Shown one piece after another: positions 33,136-41,234 of a DNA stretch of 51,210 nt (its first letter is position 1; every line of letters starts with the position of its first letter). The stretch comes from Gemmatimonadaceae bacterium. Its GTDB lineage: Bacteria > Gemmatimonadota > Gemmatimonadetes > Gemmatimonadales > Gemmatimonadaceae. Both the position numbers and the translations under genes were made by a program. The notes below the pieces were generated by a model, which saw only the letters and a program-made list of their open reading frames with translations, ran no database searches and had not been told where the DNA came from. The stretch spans positions 1 through 51,210 of the forward strand of contig JAICLZ010000025.1 of the NCBI GenBank assembly GCA_025929535.1, read 5' to 3'.

Positions 33136-34382
33136 TGCGCCGTGTCGTGAACGACTGGCCGCTCATTCTCGTGGCGCTTCTTCTTTCCTGCTATGGCGTG
33201 GCGATGGTCTACTCCGCCGGACAGACGGACGTGCCGACGGTGGCGACGCACGCGTGGATGGCGCAGATCCGCTGGGTGATCCTGTCGATCGGGCTCGCCT
33301 ATGCCGTGAGTCGCGCCTCGGTCCGTTTCTTCGAATGGGCGGCTCTTCCGGTCTACATTGTCACCTGTCTGCTGCTCGTGGTGCTGCTCAAGTTCGGAGG
33401 CGGCGCGGGCGATGCCGCGAGCTCCAAGAGCTGGCTCGTCATCGCCGGGCATCGTCTCGGGCAGCCTGCCGAGCTGGCGAAGGTGGCGGTGATTCTCATG
33501 CTGGCGCGCGAGCTCGGCGCACGGCGCGAGGCGCCGCGCTCGCTGCTCGAGTTGTGGAAGCCATCCGTGGTGGTCGGGATTCCGTGGCTGCTCATCATGC
33601 TGCAGCCGGATCTCGGCAGCGGCATGGTGTTCATCGGGATCTTCTTCGCGATGCTCTTCTGGTCGGGTGTGCCGCTGCCGCTGCTCATCCTCATCGCGTC
33701 GCCGGCGGTGAGTCTCGTGCTCGCCTTCAACACGAGCCTGTGGGGCGCCTGGTTCCTCGCGCTGCTCGCGCTCGTGCTCTGGTATCGGCCGTACATGTGG
33801 GAAGGCGTGACGCTGATGCTCGCGAACGTCTTCATGGGTGTCCTCGCCCCCATCCTGTGGGAGCGTCTCGCGCCGTACCAGCGACACCGACTGCAGGTTT
33901 TTTTGGACCCTTCGATCGATCCACGAAATTCTGGGTGGCACGTCATTCAGTCGCAGGTCGCGATCGGCTCGGGCGGGTGGATCGGCAAGGGATTCCTCGA
34001 AGGAACGCAGAAGCGGCTGGCCTTTCTTCCGGAACAGCACACCGACTTCATCTTTGCGGTGGTCGGCGAAGAGCTCGGCCTGCTTGGAGTCACGATCGCG
34101 CTCTCGCTCTTTCTCTTTCTCGTGCTGCGAGCGGTGCGCACCGCGTCGAACGCGAACGACTCGTTTGGAAGCCTCGTTGCATTCGGACTGGCGGCGAGCT
34201 GGCTCGTGCATGTCTCGGTCAATGTCGGCATGACGCTCAATCTCATGCCGATCACGGGAATTCCACTGCCGTTCTTCAGCTATGGCGGATCGTTCATGCT
34301 CGCGTGCTGGCTGTCCATCGGCGTGATGGTGCGCATCTCCAGCGAGGGACGCGGGGGACGCGTGGGGGAGCTGGCGATCTGA
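33132..34382 (+). CDS. rodA: Rod shape-determining glycosyltransferase RodA
   Basis: A 416-residue SEDS-family peptidoglycan polymerase with about ten membrane helices. Motifs include LLIMLQPDLGSGMVFIGIFF and the C-terminal GIPLPFFSYGGSFMLACWLS, plus WHVIQSQVAIGSGGWIGKGF and DFIFAVVGEELGLLG in the long periplasmic loop. These match RodA/FtsW; the neighbour mrdA makes RodA the right choice. The ATG overlaps the mrdA stop by four bases. Confidence 0.95.
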   Translation: MMRRVVNDWPLILVALLLSCYGVAMVYSAGQTDVPTVATHAWMAQIRWVILSIGLAYAVSRASVRFFEWAALPVYIVTCLLLVVLLKFGGGAGDAASSKSWLVIAGHRLGQPAELAKVAVILMLARELGARREAPRSLLELWKPSVVVGIPWLLIMLQPDLGSGMVFIGIFFAMLFWSGVPLPLLILIASPAVSLVLAFNTSLWGAWFLALLALVLWYRPYMWEGVTLMLANVFMGVLAPILWERLAPYQRHRLQVFLDPSIDPRNSGWHVIQSQVAIGSGGWIGKGFLEGTQKRLAFLPEQHTDFIFAVVGEELGLLGVTIALSLFLFLVLRAVRTASNANDSFGSLVAFGLAASWLVHVSVNVGMTLNLMPITGIPLPFFSYGGSFMLACWLSIGVMVRISSEGRGGRVGELAI

Positions 34383-34388
34383 GCTCGC

Positions 34389-34408
34389 GACAGGGTCGCT
34401 TGCCTGTC
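34389..34408 (+). terminator. Weak hairpin after rodA
   Basis: GACAGG (34389-34394) pairs with CCTGTC (34403-34408) around an 8-base loop, seven bases after the rodA stop and just before the accD promoter. No T tract follows, so termination is uncertain. Confidence 0.3.
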
Positions 34409-34412
34409 CAGC

Positions 34413-34441
34413 TTGCTTGAGTCTGACCGTTCGGCCAGATT
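34413..34441 (+). promoter_or_regulatory. Leaderless-type promoter of accD (TTGCTT-17-CAGATT)
   Basis: TTGCTT (34413-34418), 17 bases and CAGATT (34436-34441) stand only six bases before the accD ATG. No Shine-Dalgarno sequence is present. A transcript from this promoter would start at or next to the A of the ATG. Confidence 0.5.
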
Positions 34442-34447
34442 TCACCG

Positions 34448-35311
34448 ATGGCTTGGTTCCGAAAAGAGCGGAAGGCCCGGCAGCCGCGGCGCGAGAAGCT
34501 GGAAATCCCGCCGGATGCCTGGGAAAAGTGTGAGGCGTGCGGACATACGGATCTGCGTGAGAAGTTCGTCCGCAATCTGAACGTCTGCCCCAACTGCGAT
34601 TTTCACCGCCGGATTCGTGCGGTGGATTACGTCAATCTGTTGCTCGATGACAACAGTTATGATGAGCTCGACGTAGACATTCGCTCCGTCGATCCTCTCC
34701 AGTTCCCCGAGTATCCGGCTCGATTGAAGAAGGCGCTCGCCAACGCGGGCGACTACGACGCGCTCATGTCCGTTTCCGGCAATCTCGGCGGCATGCCGAT
34801 CAATCTCGGCGTGATGGATTTCGCGTTCATGGGCGGCTCGATGGGCTCGGTGGTGGGTGCGAAGATCGCCCGGCTCGGGCAGCGCTCCCTCGAACGGAAA
34901 TATCCGCTCGTGCTGATCTCCGCCTCCGGTGGCGCGCGCATGCAGGAAGGTGTGCTGTCGCTCATGCAGATGGCGAAGACATCCGCTCTGCTCGCGCAGC
35001 TCGCCGAGCGCCGGATTCCCTACGTATCGGTGCTCACCAATCCGACGACCGGCGGCGTGAGCGCGAGCTTCGCGATGCTCGGCGATGCAATCGTGGCGGA
35101 GCCGGGAGCGGTGATCGGCTTCGCGGGCCCGCGCGTGATCAAGCAGACGATCGGGCAGGATCTTCCCGAGGGCTTCCAGACCGCCGAATTTCTTCTGGAT
35201 CACGGGATGCTCGATATCGTCTCGCACCGTCGCGATTTGAAGAGCTCCGTTGGCGGGTTGCTGCGTCATATGAGCGGACAGCCCGCGGCGGCGAGCTGGG
35301 TGTCGTCCTGA
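34448..35311 (+). CDS. accD: Acetyl-CoA carboxylase carboxyltransferase subunit beta
   Basis: A 287-residue AccD, part of the carboxyltransferase that makes malonyl-CoA for fatty acids. The zinc ribbon has Cys28, Cys31, Cys47 and Cys50 (KCEACG, VCPNC). The crotonase-fold core carries SASGGARMQEGVLSLMQM and LTNPTTGGVSASFAMLGD. This is the bacterial two-subunit type, distinct from the PccB-like enzyme at 5055; accA is not in the window. accD next to folC is a common arrangement. It appears to have a leaderless promoter. Confidence 0.96.
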   Translation: MAWFRKERKARQPRREKLEIPPDAWEKCEACGHTDLREKFVRNLNVCPNCDFHRRIRAVDYVNLLLDDNSYDELDVDIRSVDPLQFPEYPARLKKALANAGDYDALMSVSGNLGGMPINLGVMDFAFMGGSMGSVVGAKIARLGQRSLERKYPLVLISASGGARMQEGVLSLMQMAKTSALLAQLAERRIPYVSVLTNPTTGGVSASFAMLGDAIVAEPGAVIGFAGPRVIKQTIGQDLPEGFQTAEFLLDHGMLDIVSHRRDLKSSVGGLLRHMSGQPAAASWVSS

Positions 35312-35366
35312 TCGAGCGAATCGGCACGGCGGACGCGCCGCGCCTGCACGTGCTGTGGGATCGCGC

Positions 35367-36662
35367 ATGAACGAGCCATCCACGAGCTCCGCGTACGCGG
35401 CATCGCTCGATTATCTCTTCGCGCGAGTCACCGGCGCCTGGAAGATGGGTCTCGAGCGCACGACGGAGCTGCTGTCGCTGCTTGGTGATCCTCACACGCG
35501 CGTGCCAGCCTTTCACGTCGCAGGCACGAACGGCAAGGGCAGCGTCGTGAGCACGATCGAGGCGCTGCTCCGTGAGCAGGGACTTCGCGTCGGCAAGTAC
35601 ACGTCGCCGCATCTGATCGATTTTCGCGAGCGGATCGCGGTGAACGGCGTGCCGATACGGGAGGAGGATGTGGTCGGCTTCATCGAGCGATGGACGCCCG
35701 ACGTCGAGCGCCTCGGCGCCACGTTCTTCGAGGCAACGACCGCAATGGCCTTCGATCACTTCGTGCGCGAGCGCGTGGATGTCGCGGTGATCGAGGTGGG
35801 ACTGGGCGGACGCCTCGACAGCACGAACGTGATCACGCCCGTTGCCGCGGGCATCTCCTCGATCGGGCTCGATCACGTGCAATATCTCGGCGACACGCTC
35901 GAGCAGATCGCGCGCGAGAAGGCGGGGATCTTCAAGCACGGCGTCCCCGCGGTGATCGGCGAGAGCGATCCGGCGCTGCGCGACTTTCTCGCCAATCTCG
36001 CGCGCGGCGCGGGTGCGGCTCCGGTGCGGGTCGTCGCCGACGCGTGGGCGGTCTCCGGAATCAGCGTGGCGCTGGACGGCACCCGCTTCACGCTGCGCGC
36101 CGACGGCAGAACGCGCGAGCTGCGGACGCCGCTCATTGGGCGGCACCAGGCGATGAACGCAGCGACCGCGCTTGCCATGCTCGAGTGCGCGGGAGCTCCG
36201 TACTCGGCAGCGGTGATCGATCCGGAGCGCGCACTCGCGCGCGTTCGCATCGCAGGGCGCTTTCAGAGTGTGGGCTCGATCATCTTCGATGTCGCGCACA
36301 ATCCCGCGGGATGCGAGGTGCTCTGCGAAACGTTACGGGCGGTGCGGCCCGCGCGGCCGCTCACCTGTCTCATGACGGCCCTGCGCGACAAGGATTGGCG
36401 ATCGATGATGATGACGCTCGCGCCGCTGGTCGATCGCTTCGTGCTCGCGTCGCCGCCGAGCGTGCCGACGGATCGCGCGTGGGCGCTCTCGGAGGCGCTC
36501 GCATTTGCACTCGACAGCGGCTGGACCGCCACCGCGGAGCCGGACTTCGATCGCGCGCTCGCGGATGCACGCGAGGGAGGCGGCACGACGCTGATCACGG
36601 GCTCGTTTCACACTGTGGGCGACGCGATGGCGCGCTTGCAGGTGTCTCCGCTCGCCTCGTAG
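35367..36662 (+). CDS. folC: Folylpolyglutamate synthase / dihydrofolate synthase
   Basis: A 431-residue Mur-ligase-like enzyme that adds glutamate to (dihydro)folates. The P-loop FHVAGTNGKGSVVSTIEALL, YTSPHLIDFRERIAVNG and IEVGLGGRLDSTNVI are diagnostic, as is DVAHNPAGCEVL in the C-terminal domain. The ATG at 35367 gives a normal N-terminus; a GTG at 35355 is possible. Its TAG stop is also the first half of the predicted hisS -10 box. Confidence 0.94.
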   Translation: MNEPSTSSAYAASLDYLFARVTGAWKMGLERTTELLSLLGDPHTRVPAFHVAGTNGKGSVVSTIEALLREQGLRVGKYTSPHLIDFRERIAVNGVPIREEDVVGFIERWTPDVERLGATFFEATTAMAFDHFVRERVDVAVIEVGLGGRLDSTNVITPVAAGISSIGLDHVQYLGDTLEQIAREKAGIFKHGVPAVIGESDPALRDFLANLARGAGAAPVRVVADAWAVSGISVALDGTRFTLRADGRTRELRTPLIGRHQAMNAATALAMLECAGAPYSAAVIDPERALARVRIAGRFQSVGSIIFDVAHNPAGCEVLCETLRAVRPARPLTCLMTALRDKDWRSMMMTLAPLVDRFVLASPPSVPTDRAWALSEALAFALDSGWTATAEPDFDRALADAREGGGTTLITGSFHTVGDAMARLQVSPLAS

Positions 36663-36665
36663 ATT
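36636..36665 (+). promoter_or_regulatory. Leaderless-type hisS promoter inside the folC 3' end
   Basis: TTGCAG (36636-36641), 18 bases and TAGATT (36660-36665) lie six bases before the hisS ATG (TCATTG between). The TAG of the -10 is the folC stop codon. There is no Shine-Dalgarno sequence. The layout is almost identical to accD and dus. Confidence 0.5.
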
Positions 36666-36671
36666 TCATTG

Positions 36672-37952
36672 ATGTCCCCGGGCGCGCTACCTGGCTTTCG
36701 CGATTTCTACCCCACGGAGCTCGCGGAGCGGTCGTACATCTTCCGGGGTTGGCGCGATGTAGCGCGCCGCTACGGCTTCGTCGAATACGACGGGCCTCCG
36801 CTCGAGCCGCTCGATCTCTACACGAAGAAGAGCGGCGCCGAGATCGTCGACCAGCTCTACAATTTCCGGGACAAGGGCGACCGCGAGATCGCCCTGCGGC
36901 CGGAGATGACGCCCACGCTGGCGCGCATGGTGGCCGCACGCGCCAACTCGATGCGAAAGCCGGTGCGCTGGTTCTCCATTCCGCAGCTGTTCCGATACGA
37001 GCGCCAGCAGCGTGGAAGGCTCCGCGAGCACTTCCAGCTGAACATGGACATCATCGGCGAGGCGGACGTGAGCGCCGATGCGGAGCTGCTCGCGGCGGCC
37101 ATCGATGTCATGAGCGTGTTCGAGCTCTCGAGCGAGGACGTCGTCGCGCGCGTGTCGGACCGGCGGCTGCTCAACGCGCTGCTGCGCGGTATCGGCATCA
37201 CCGAGCCGCAGATGGCAGCTGCCTACGCCGCGCTCGACAAGCTGGATCGCGATCCGCGCGAGGTGCTCGAGCACAGGCTCGCGGCTGCGGGGGTGGGCGC
37301 TTCGGTCTCTGCGCAGCTGTTCGAGCTCGCGGGGGCAACGGCGGACGAGGCGGCGTTCACGCACATCGTCGATGCTGCGGGTGCGACCGCCGAGTGGGAC
37401 GATCTGCGCCGCTATCTCGACCATACCGAGTCGCTCGGTGTGCGCGAGTGGGTGAAGCTGGATCTTTCGATCGTGCGCGGCCTCGCGTATTACACGGGCA
37501 TCGTCTTCGAGCTGTTCGACGCAAAGGGAGAGTTGCGTGCGATCTGTGGCGGCGGGCGTTACGATACGCTGCTGGAGTCGCTCGGCGGCGTGAGCCTGCC
37601 CGCGCTGGGCTTCGGAATGGGGGACGTGGTGCTCGGCGAGCTGCTCAAGTCGCGCGGCAGGATGCCCGTTGCGGAAGCGATGGTGGATGTGTGGGTGGCG
37701 TACGGCGACGCGGGCTCGGTCGAGGATGCGATGCGCGTGGCCGCGCGCCTCCGTGCGCGTGGACGCAGCGTCGAGTACGCGCTCGGTAACCAGAAGCTCG
37801 CCCGGCAGCTCAAGGCGGCACACACGGCTCGCGCGCGCGAGACCGTGGTGATCGCGACGCCGGAGCTTTCCGCTGGCGAAGCGATGGTGAGGAAGCTGGA
37901 TGAGAAAGGCGAGCGCAAAGTGCAGCTCGAGGCGTGGCTGGAAGAGACATGA
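36672..37952 (+). CDS. hisS: Histidyl-tRNA synthetase
   Basis: A 426-residue class II synthetase. Motif 1 region (GFRDFYPTELAERSYIF), motif 2 (IPQLFRYERQQRGRLREHFQ) and the His-specific loops (VRGLAYYTGIVFELFD and GGGRYDTLLESLGG) are all seen; the C-terminal anticodon domain ends the protein. ATG 36672 has no Shine-Dalgarno sequence but a -10-like TAGATT just upstream. proS follows after 24 bases. Confidence 0.95.
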   Translation: MSPGALPGFRDFYPTELAERSYIFRGWRDVARRYGFVEYDGPPLEPLDLYTKKSGAEIVDQLYNFRDKGDREIALRPEMTPTLARMVAARANSMRKPVRWFSIPQLFRYERQQRGRLREHFQLNMDIIGEADVSADAELLAAAIDVMSVFELSSEDVVARVSDRRLLNALLRGIGITEPQMAAAYAALDKLDRDPREVLEHRLAAAGVGASVSAQLFELAGATADEAAFTHIVDAAGATAEWDDLRRYLDHTESLGVREWVKLDLSIVRGLAYYTGIVFELFDAKGELRAICGGGRYDTLLESLGGVSLPALGFGMGDVVLGELLKSRGRMPVAEAMVDVWVAYGDAGSVEDAMRVAARLRARGRSVEYALGNQKLARQLKAAHTARARETVVIATPELSAGEAMVRKLDEKGERKVQLEAWLEET

Positions 37953-37976
37953 ACAGGCTCAACTCACACGGATGCA

Positions 37977-39446
37977 ATGGCTGACGACAAGAAGCTGACC
38001 ACACGCAAGGCGGATTTCAGCGCATGGTACAACGAGGTCGTGCTGCGCGCCGAGCTCGCGGATTACTCCCCCGTGCGCGGGTGCATGGTCATCCGCCCCG
38101 ATGGCTACGGCATCTGGGAGCGGATGCAGCGTGCACTGGATGACATGTTCAAGGAAACGGGGCATCGCAACGCGTACTTCCCGCTGTTCATCCCGCAGAG
38201 CTTCCTGAGCAAGGAGGCCGAGCACGTCGAGGGATTTGCGCCCGAGACGGCCGTGGTCACGCATGGGGGAGGGAAGCTGCTCGAGGAGCCGCTCGTGGTG
38301 CGGCCCACATCCGAGACGATCATCTACGCGATGTTCGCCAAGTGGGTGCAGAGCTATCGCGATCTGCCGCTCCTGATCAATCAGTGGGCGAACGTCGTGC
38401 GCTGGGAAATGCGGACGCGGCTGTTTCTGCGCACCCTGGAGTTTCTGTGGCAGGAGGGACACACGGCGCACGCCACGCATGACGAGGCGGAAGATGAAGC
38501 GCGCAGGATGCTCGGCGTGTATCGTGACTTCATGGAAGGGTACATGGCGATGCCCGTGGTGACGGGGCAGAAAACGAGCTCGGAACGGTTCGCGGGCGCG
38601 CTGCGCACGTTCTCGTGCGAGGCGATGATGCAGGACAACAAGGCGCTGCAGGCCGGCACCTCGCACAATCTCGGGCAGAATTTCGCGAAGGCGTTCGAGC
38701 TCAAGTTTCAGACGGAGGGGGGCGATGAGGCCTTCGCCTGGAACACGAGCTGGGGCGTGTCGACGCGCCTCGTCGGCGGACTCGTGATGACGCACGGCGA
38801 CGACAAAGGGCTGCGCATCCCGCCGCTGCTCGCGCCCACGGAGATCGTGATCGTTCCGATTTGGCGCACCGACGACGACAAGGCGCGCGTGCTCGAGGCG
38901 GCACACCGGCTCAAGGCGTCGCTCGCCGAGTGGGAGCGCCGCGAGCCGAACCGGCTGCGAGTGCATCTCGATGCGCGCGACAACATGAAGCCGGGCGCCA
39001 AGTACTACGAATGGGAGCTGCGCGGCGTGCCGCTGCGGCTCGAGCTCGGCCCTCGCGATCTCGACTCGAACCAGTGCGTGCTCGTGCGACGCGACACCGG
39101 CACGAAGGAGACGGTCTCGCTCGACACGGTGGGCGAGGACGCGGAGGTGCTGCTCGAGAAGATTCAGGACGAGATGCTCATCGCTGCGCGCGACCGGCGC
39201 GAAGCGAACAGCCTTCGCGGCGAGATCAGCTGGGAGCGATTCAAGGACGTGATGGAAGGGGACGGCGCGTTCGTCTACGCCGGATGGTGCGGCAGTGAAG
39301 AGTGCGAGCAGCAGATCAAGGAAGAGACGAAGGCGACCATTCGCGTGCTCCCCGACGAGGAGTTCCGCTCGTCGGAGCCGATGCAACGCTGTCTCAAGTG
39401 TGGCAAACCCTCCACCGCAGAGGCGCTGTGGGCGAAAGCGTACTGA
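37977..39446 (+). CDS. proS: Prolyl-tRNA synthetase, eukaryote/archaeal type
   Basis: A 489-residue class II synthetase of the ProS type 3 group, lacking the INS editing domain of the E. coli type. Motif 2 is NVVRWEMRTRLFLRTLEFLW; TAHATHDEAEDEA, GTSHNLGQNFAKAFE and SWGVSTRLVGGLVMTHGDD are typical. The C-terminal zinc domain has Cys pairs (WCGSEECE, CLKCGKP) and ends in AKAY with the terminal Tyr characteristic of this type. lysA starts inside its 3' end. Confidence 0.95.
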   Translation: MADDKKLTTRKADFSAWYNEVVLRAELADYSPVRGCMVIRPDGYGIWERMQRALDDMFKETGHRNAYFPLFIPQSFLSKEAEHVEGFAPETAVVTHGGGKLLEEPLVVRPTSETIIYAMFAKWVQSYRDLPLLINQWANVVRWEMRTRLFLRTLEFLWQEGHTAHATHDEAEDEARRMLGVYRDFMEGYMAMPVVTGQKTSSERFAGALRTFSCEAMMQDNKALQAGTSHNLGQNFAKAFELKFQTEGGDEAFAWNTSWGVSTRLVGGLVMTHGDDKGLRIPPLLAPTEIVIVPIWRTDDDKARVLEAAHRLKASLAEWERREPNRLRVHLDARDNMKPGAKYYEWELRGVPLRLELGPRDLDSNQCVLVRRDTGTKETVSLDTVGEDAEVLLEKIQDEMLIAARDRREANSLRGEISWERFKDVMEGDGAFVYAGWCGSEECEQQIKEETKATIRVLPDEEFRSSEPMQRCLKCGKPSTAEALWAKAY

Positions 39447-40717
39447 CCGCGTCGGGATTTGCCCGCACCGCCAGCGGCGAGCTGGTGTGCGAGGGCGTAT
39501 CGCTGGAAGCGATCGCCCAGGCGGTCGGAACTCCGGTGTACGTGTACAGCTCGCGGGCGATCCGCGAGCAGTACGACGCGCTCGATCGCGCGCTCGCGCC
39601 GGTGCCGCACCGCCTGCACTACAGCATGAAGGCCAACTCCAACCTCGCCGTGCTGCGGCTATTGCAGGAACGGGGAGCGGGGCTGGACATCGTCTCGGGC
39701 GGTGAGCTCTTCCGCGCACGCAAGGCGGGGTTCAGCGCGGACTCGATCGTGTTCAGCGGCGTCGGAAAATCCGTTCAAGAGCTGCGCGAGGCGCTCGCTG
39801 CCGGCATTCTGATGTTCAACGTGGAGTCGTTCTTCGAGCTCGAGCAATTGAACGAGGTAGCGACGGGCATGGGCGTGCGCGCACCGGTGGCCCTGCGCGT
39901 GAATCCCGAGGTTCGAGTGGACACGCCGCACCACTACACGCGCACTGGCGAGCGCGGCAACAAGTTCGGCATTCCGATCGATGAGGCGCTGGACGCCGCG
40001 CAACGGGCGCTCGCGCTGCCGAGCATCGTACTGCGCGGGCTCGACATGCACATCGGCTCACAGGTGTCGCACCTCGAGCCTTATCGCGATGGACTCGAAC
40101 GGCTGCTCGATCTCCATGCGCAGATGCGCGCGATCGGCGCATCCGACATGCGTTATCTCGACATCGGCGGCGGCTTCGCGGTGACGTACGAGGACGAGAC
40201 ACCCATGGATCTCGACGCGCTCGCGGCAGCGCTGCTTCCGAAGATCGAGAAATCCGGACTGTCGCTCATCGTCGAGCCGGGGCGCTTCATCGTCGGCAAC
40301 GCCGGCGTGCTGCTCGCGCGCGTGATGCACCGGAAAAAGTCGGGCGGCAAGGAGTACATCATCTCCGATGCGGGAATGAACGATCTCGTGCGCCCATCGC
40401 ACTACGATGCATACCACGCAGTGGAGGCGGTGCACGCGCGCGACACGCGCTCCGTCGTCGATGTGGTAGGCCCGGTGTGCGAGAGCGGCGACTTCTTCGC
40501 GCTCGATCGCGAAGTGGACGATGTCGAGGCGGGCGACCTCATCGTGGTGCGCACCACCGGAGCCTACGGATACGTGATGTCCTTCAACTACAACGCGCGC
40601 CCGCGCGTTGCCGAAGTGCTGGTGGATGGCGATCGGTTCGCGGTAGCCACGCGGCGGGAGAATTACGAGGATCTCGTGCGCCTGGAGCCGCAACAGCTGG
40701 AATGGAGAACTGACTGA
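39428..40717 (+). CDS. lysA: Diaminopimelate decarboxylase
   Basis: A 429-residue PLP enzyme that makes L-lysine from meso-DAP. The PLP lysine is in HYSMKANSNLAVL; HIGSQVSHLEPY, DIGGGFAVTYEDE, IVEPGRFIVGNAGVLL and GPVCESGDFFA are further family motifs. The best start is GTG 39428, which overlaps proS by 19 bases; no ATG lies in the first 60 codons. The next gene overlaps its stop by one base (TGATG). Confidence 0.93.
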   Translation: MGESVLTASGFARTASGELVCEGVSLEAIAQAVGTPVYVYSSRAIREQYDALDRALAPVPHRLHYSMKANSNLAVLRLLQERGAGLDIVSGGELFRARKAGFSADSIVFSGVGKSVQELREALAAGILMFNVESFFELEQLNEVATGMGVRAPVALRVNPEVRVDTPHHYTRTGERGNKFGIPIDEALDAAQRALALPSIVLRGLDMHIGSQVSHLEPYRDGLERLLDLHAQMRAIGASDMRYLDIGGGFAVTYEDETPMDLDALAAALLPKIEKSGLSLIVEPGRFIVGNAGVLLARVMHRKKSGGKEYIISDAGMNDLVRPSHYDAYHAVEAVHARDTRSVVDVVGPVCESGDFFALDREVDDVEAGDLIVVRTTGAYGYVMSFNYNARPRVAEVLVDGDRFAVATRRENYEDLVRLEPQQLEWRTD

Positions 40718-41226
40718 TGCGCGTCGGAGTCCTCTCGGATTCACATGACCGCGTACCGGCGATCGCGGAGTTCGCGCGCCTGTTTCGCGAGGCCGGCGTC
40801 GGGATCGTATTGCATGCGGGCGATTATTGCTCGCCGTTCGCGTTATCTCCGCTGCTCGCGGCTGACCTGCCGCTCGCGGGCGTGTTCGGCAGAAACGATG
40901 GCGATCATCAGGGACTGCTGGCCGAGGCGGCGAAGGGAATGGGAACGGAGCTGTACGATTCGCCGCATTCGGTGGATGTCGCCGGCGTGCGCCTCCTGGT
41001 CATCCACGATCTGAGCGACGTGGCCGAGCGCTCGGTGGACGCGCACGCGGTGGTGATACACGGGTGCTCACACATCAAGCAGTGCCGCACGTCGGGCTCC
41101 ACGCTCCTGCTCAATCCCGGCGAGGCGTGCGGATGGCTGTTCGGCGTACCCACGGCCGCAGTACTCGATCTCGAAACGCTGAAGGTGGAATTCCTCGCCC
41201 TGAACGAGGCCGAGTGGAAGCGGTAG
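40717..41226 (+). CDS. MJ0936/YfcE-type metallophosphoesterase
   Basis: A 169-residue calcineurin-like phosphoesterase. The metal motifs are [27 protein letters not shown] (usual GNCD changed to GRND), VIHD and HGCSHIKQ with LLNPGEA at the end. YfcE-like enzymes are phosphodiesterases of unclear physiological substrate. It overlaps lysA by one base and is followed by guaA after eight bases. Confidence 0.85.
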   Translation: MRVGVLSDSHDRVPAIAEFARLFREAGVGIVLHAGDYCSPFALSPLLAADLPLAGVFGRNDGDHQGLLAEAAKGMGTELYDSPHSVDVAGVRLLVIHDLSDVAERSVDAHAVVIHGCSHIKQCRTSGSTLLLNPGEACGWLFGVPTAAVLDLETLKVEFLALNEAEWKR

Positions 41227-41234
41227 GGGCCGGA

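Noticed and set aside
35312..35366. An in-frame stretch between accD and folC (LIERIGTADAPRLHVLWDRA-like reading to a TGA)
   Set aside because: About 20 codons with no start supported by a Shine-Dalgarno sequence and no family I recognise; most likely spacer.
37964..37975. The 12-mer TCACACGGATGC just before proS, repeated at 50949-50960 at the dus start
   Set aside because: Shared 12-mers are expected by chance in 51 kb; at proS the contained ATG is out of frame and there is no TANNTT box.
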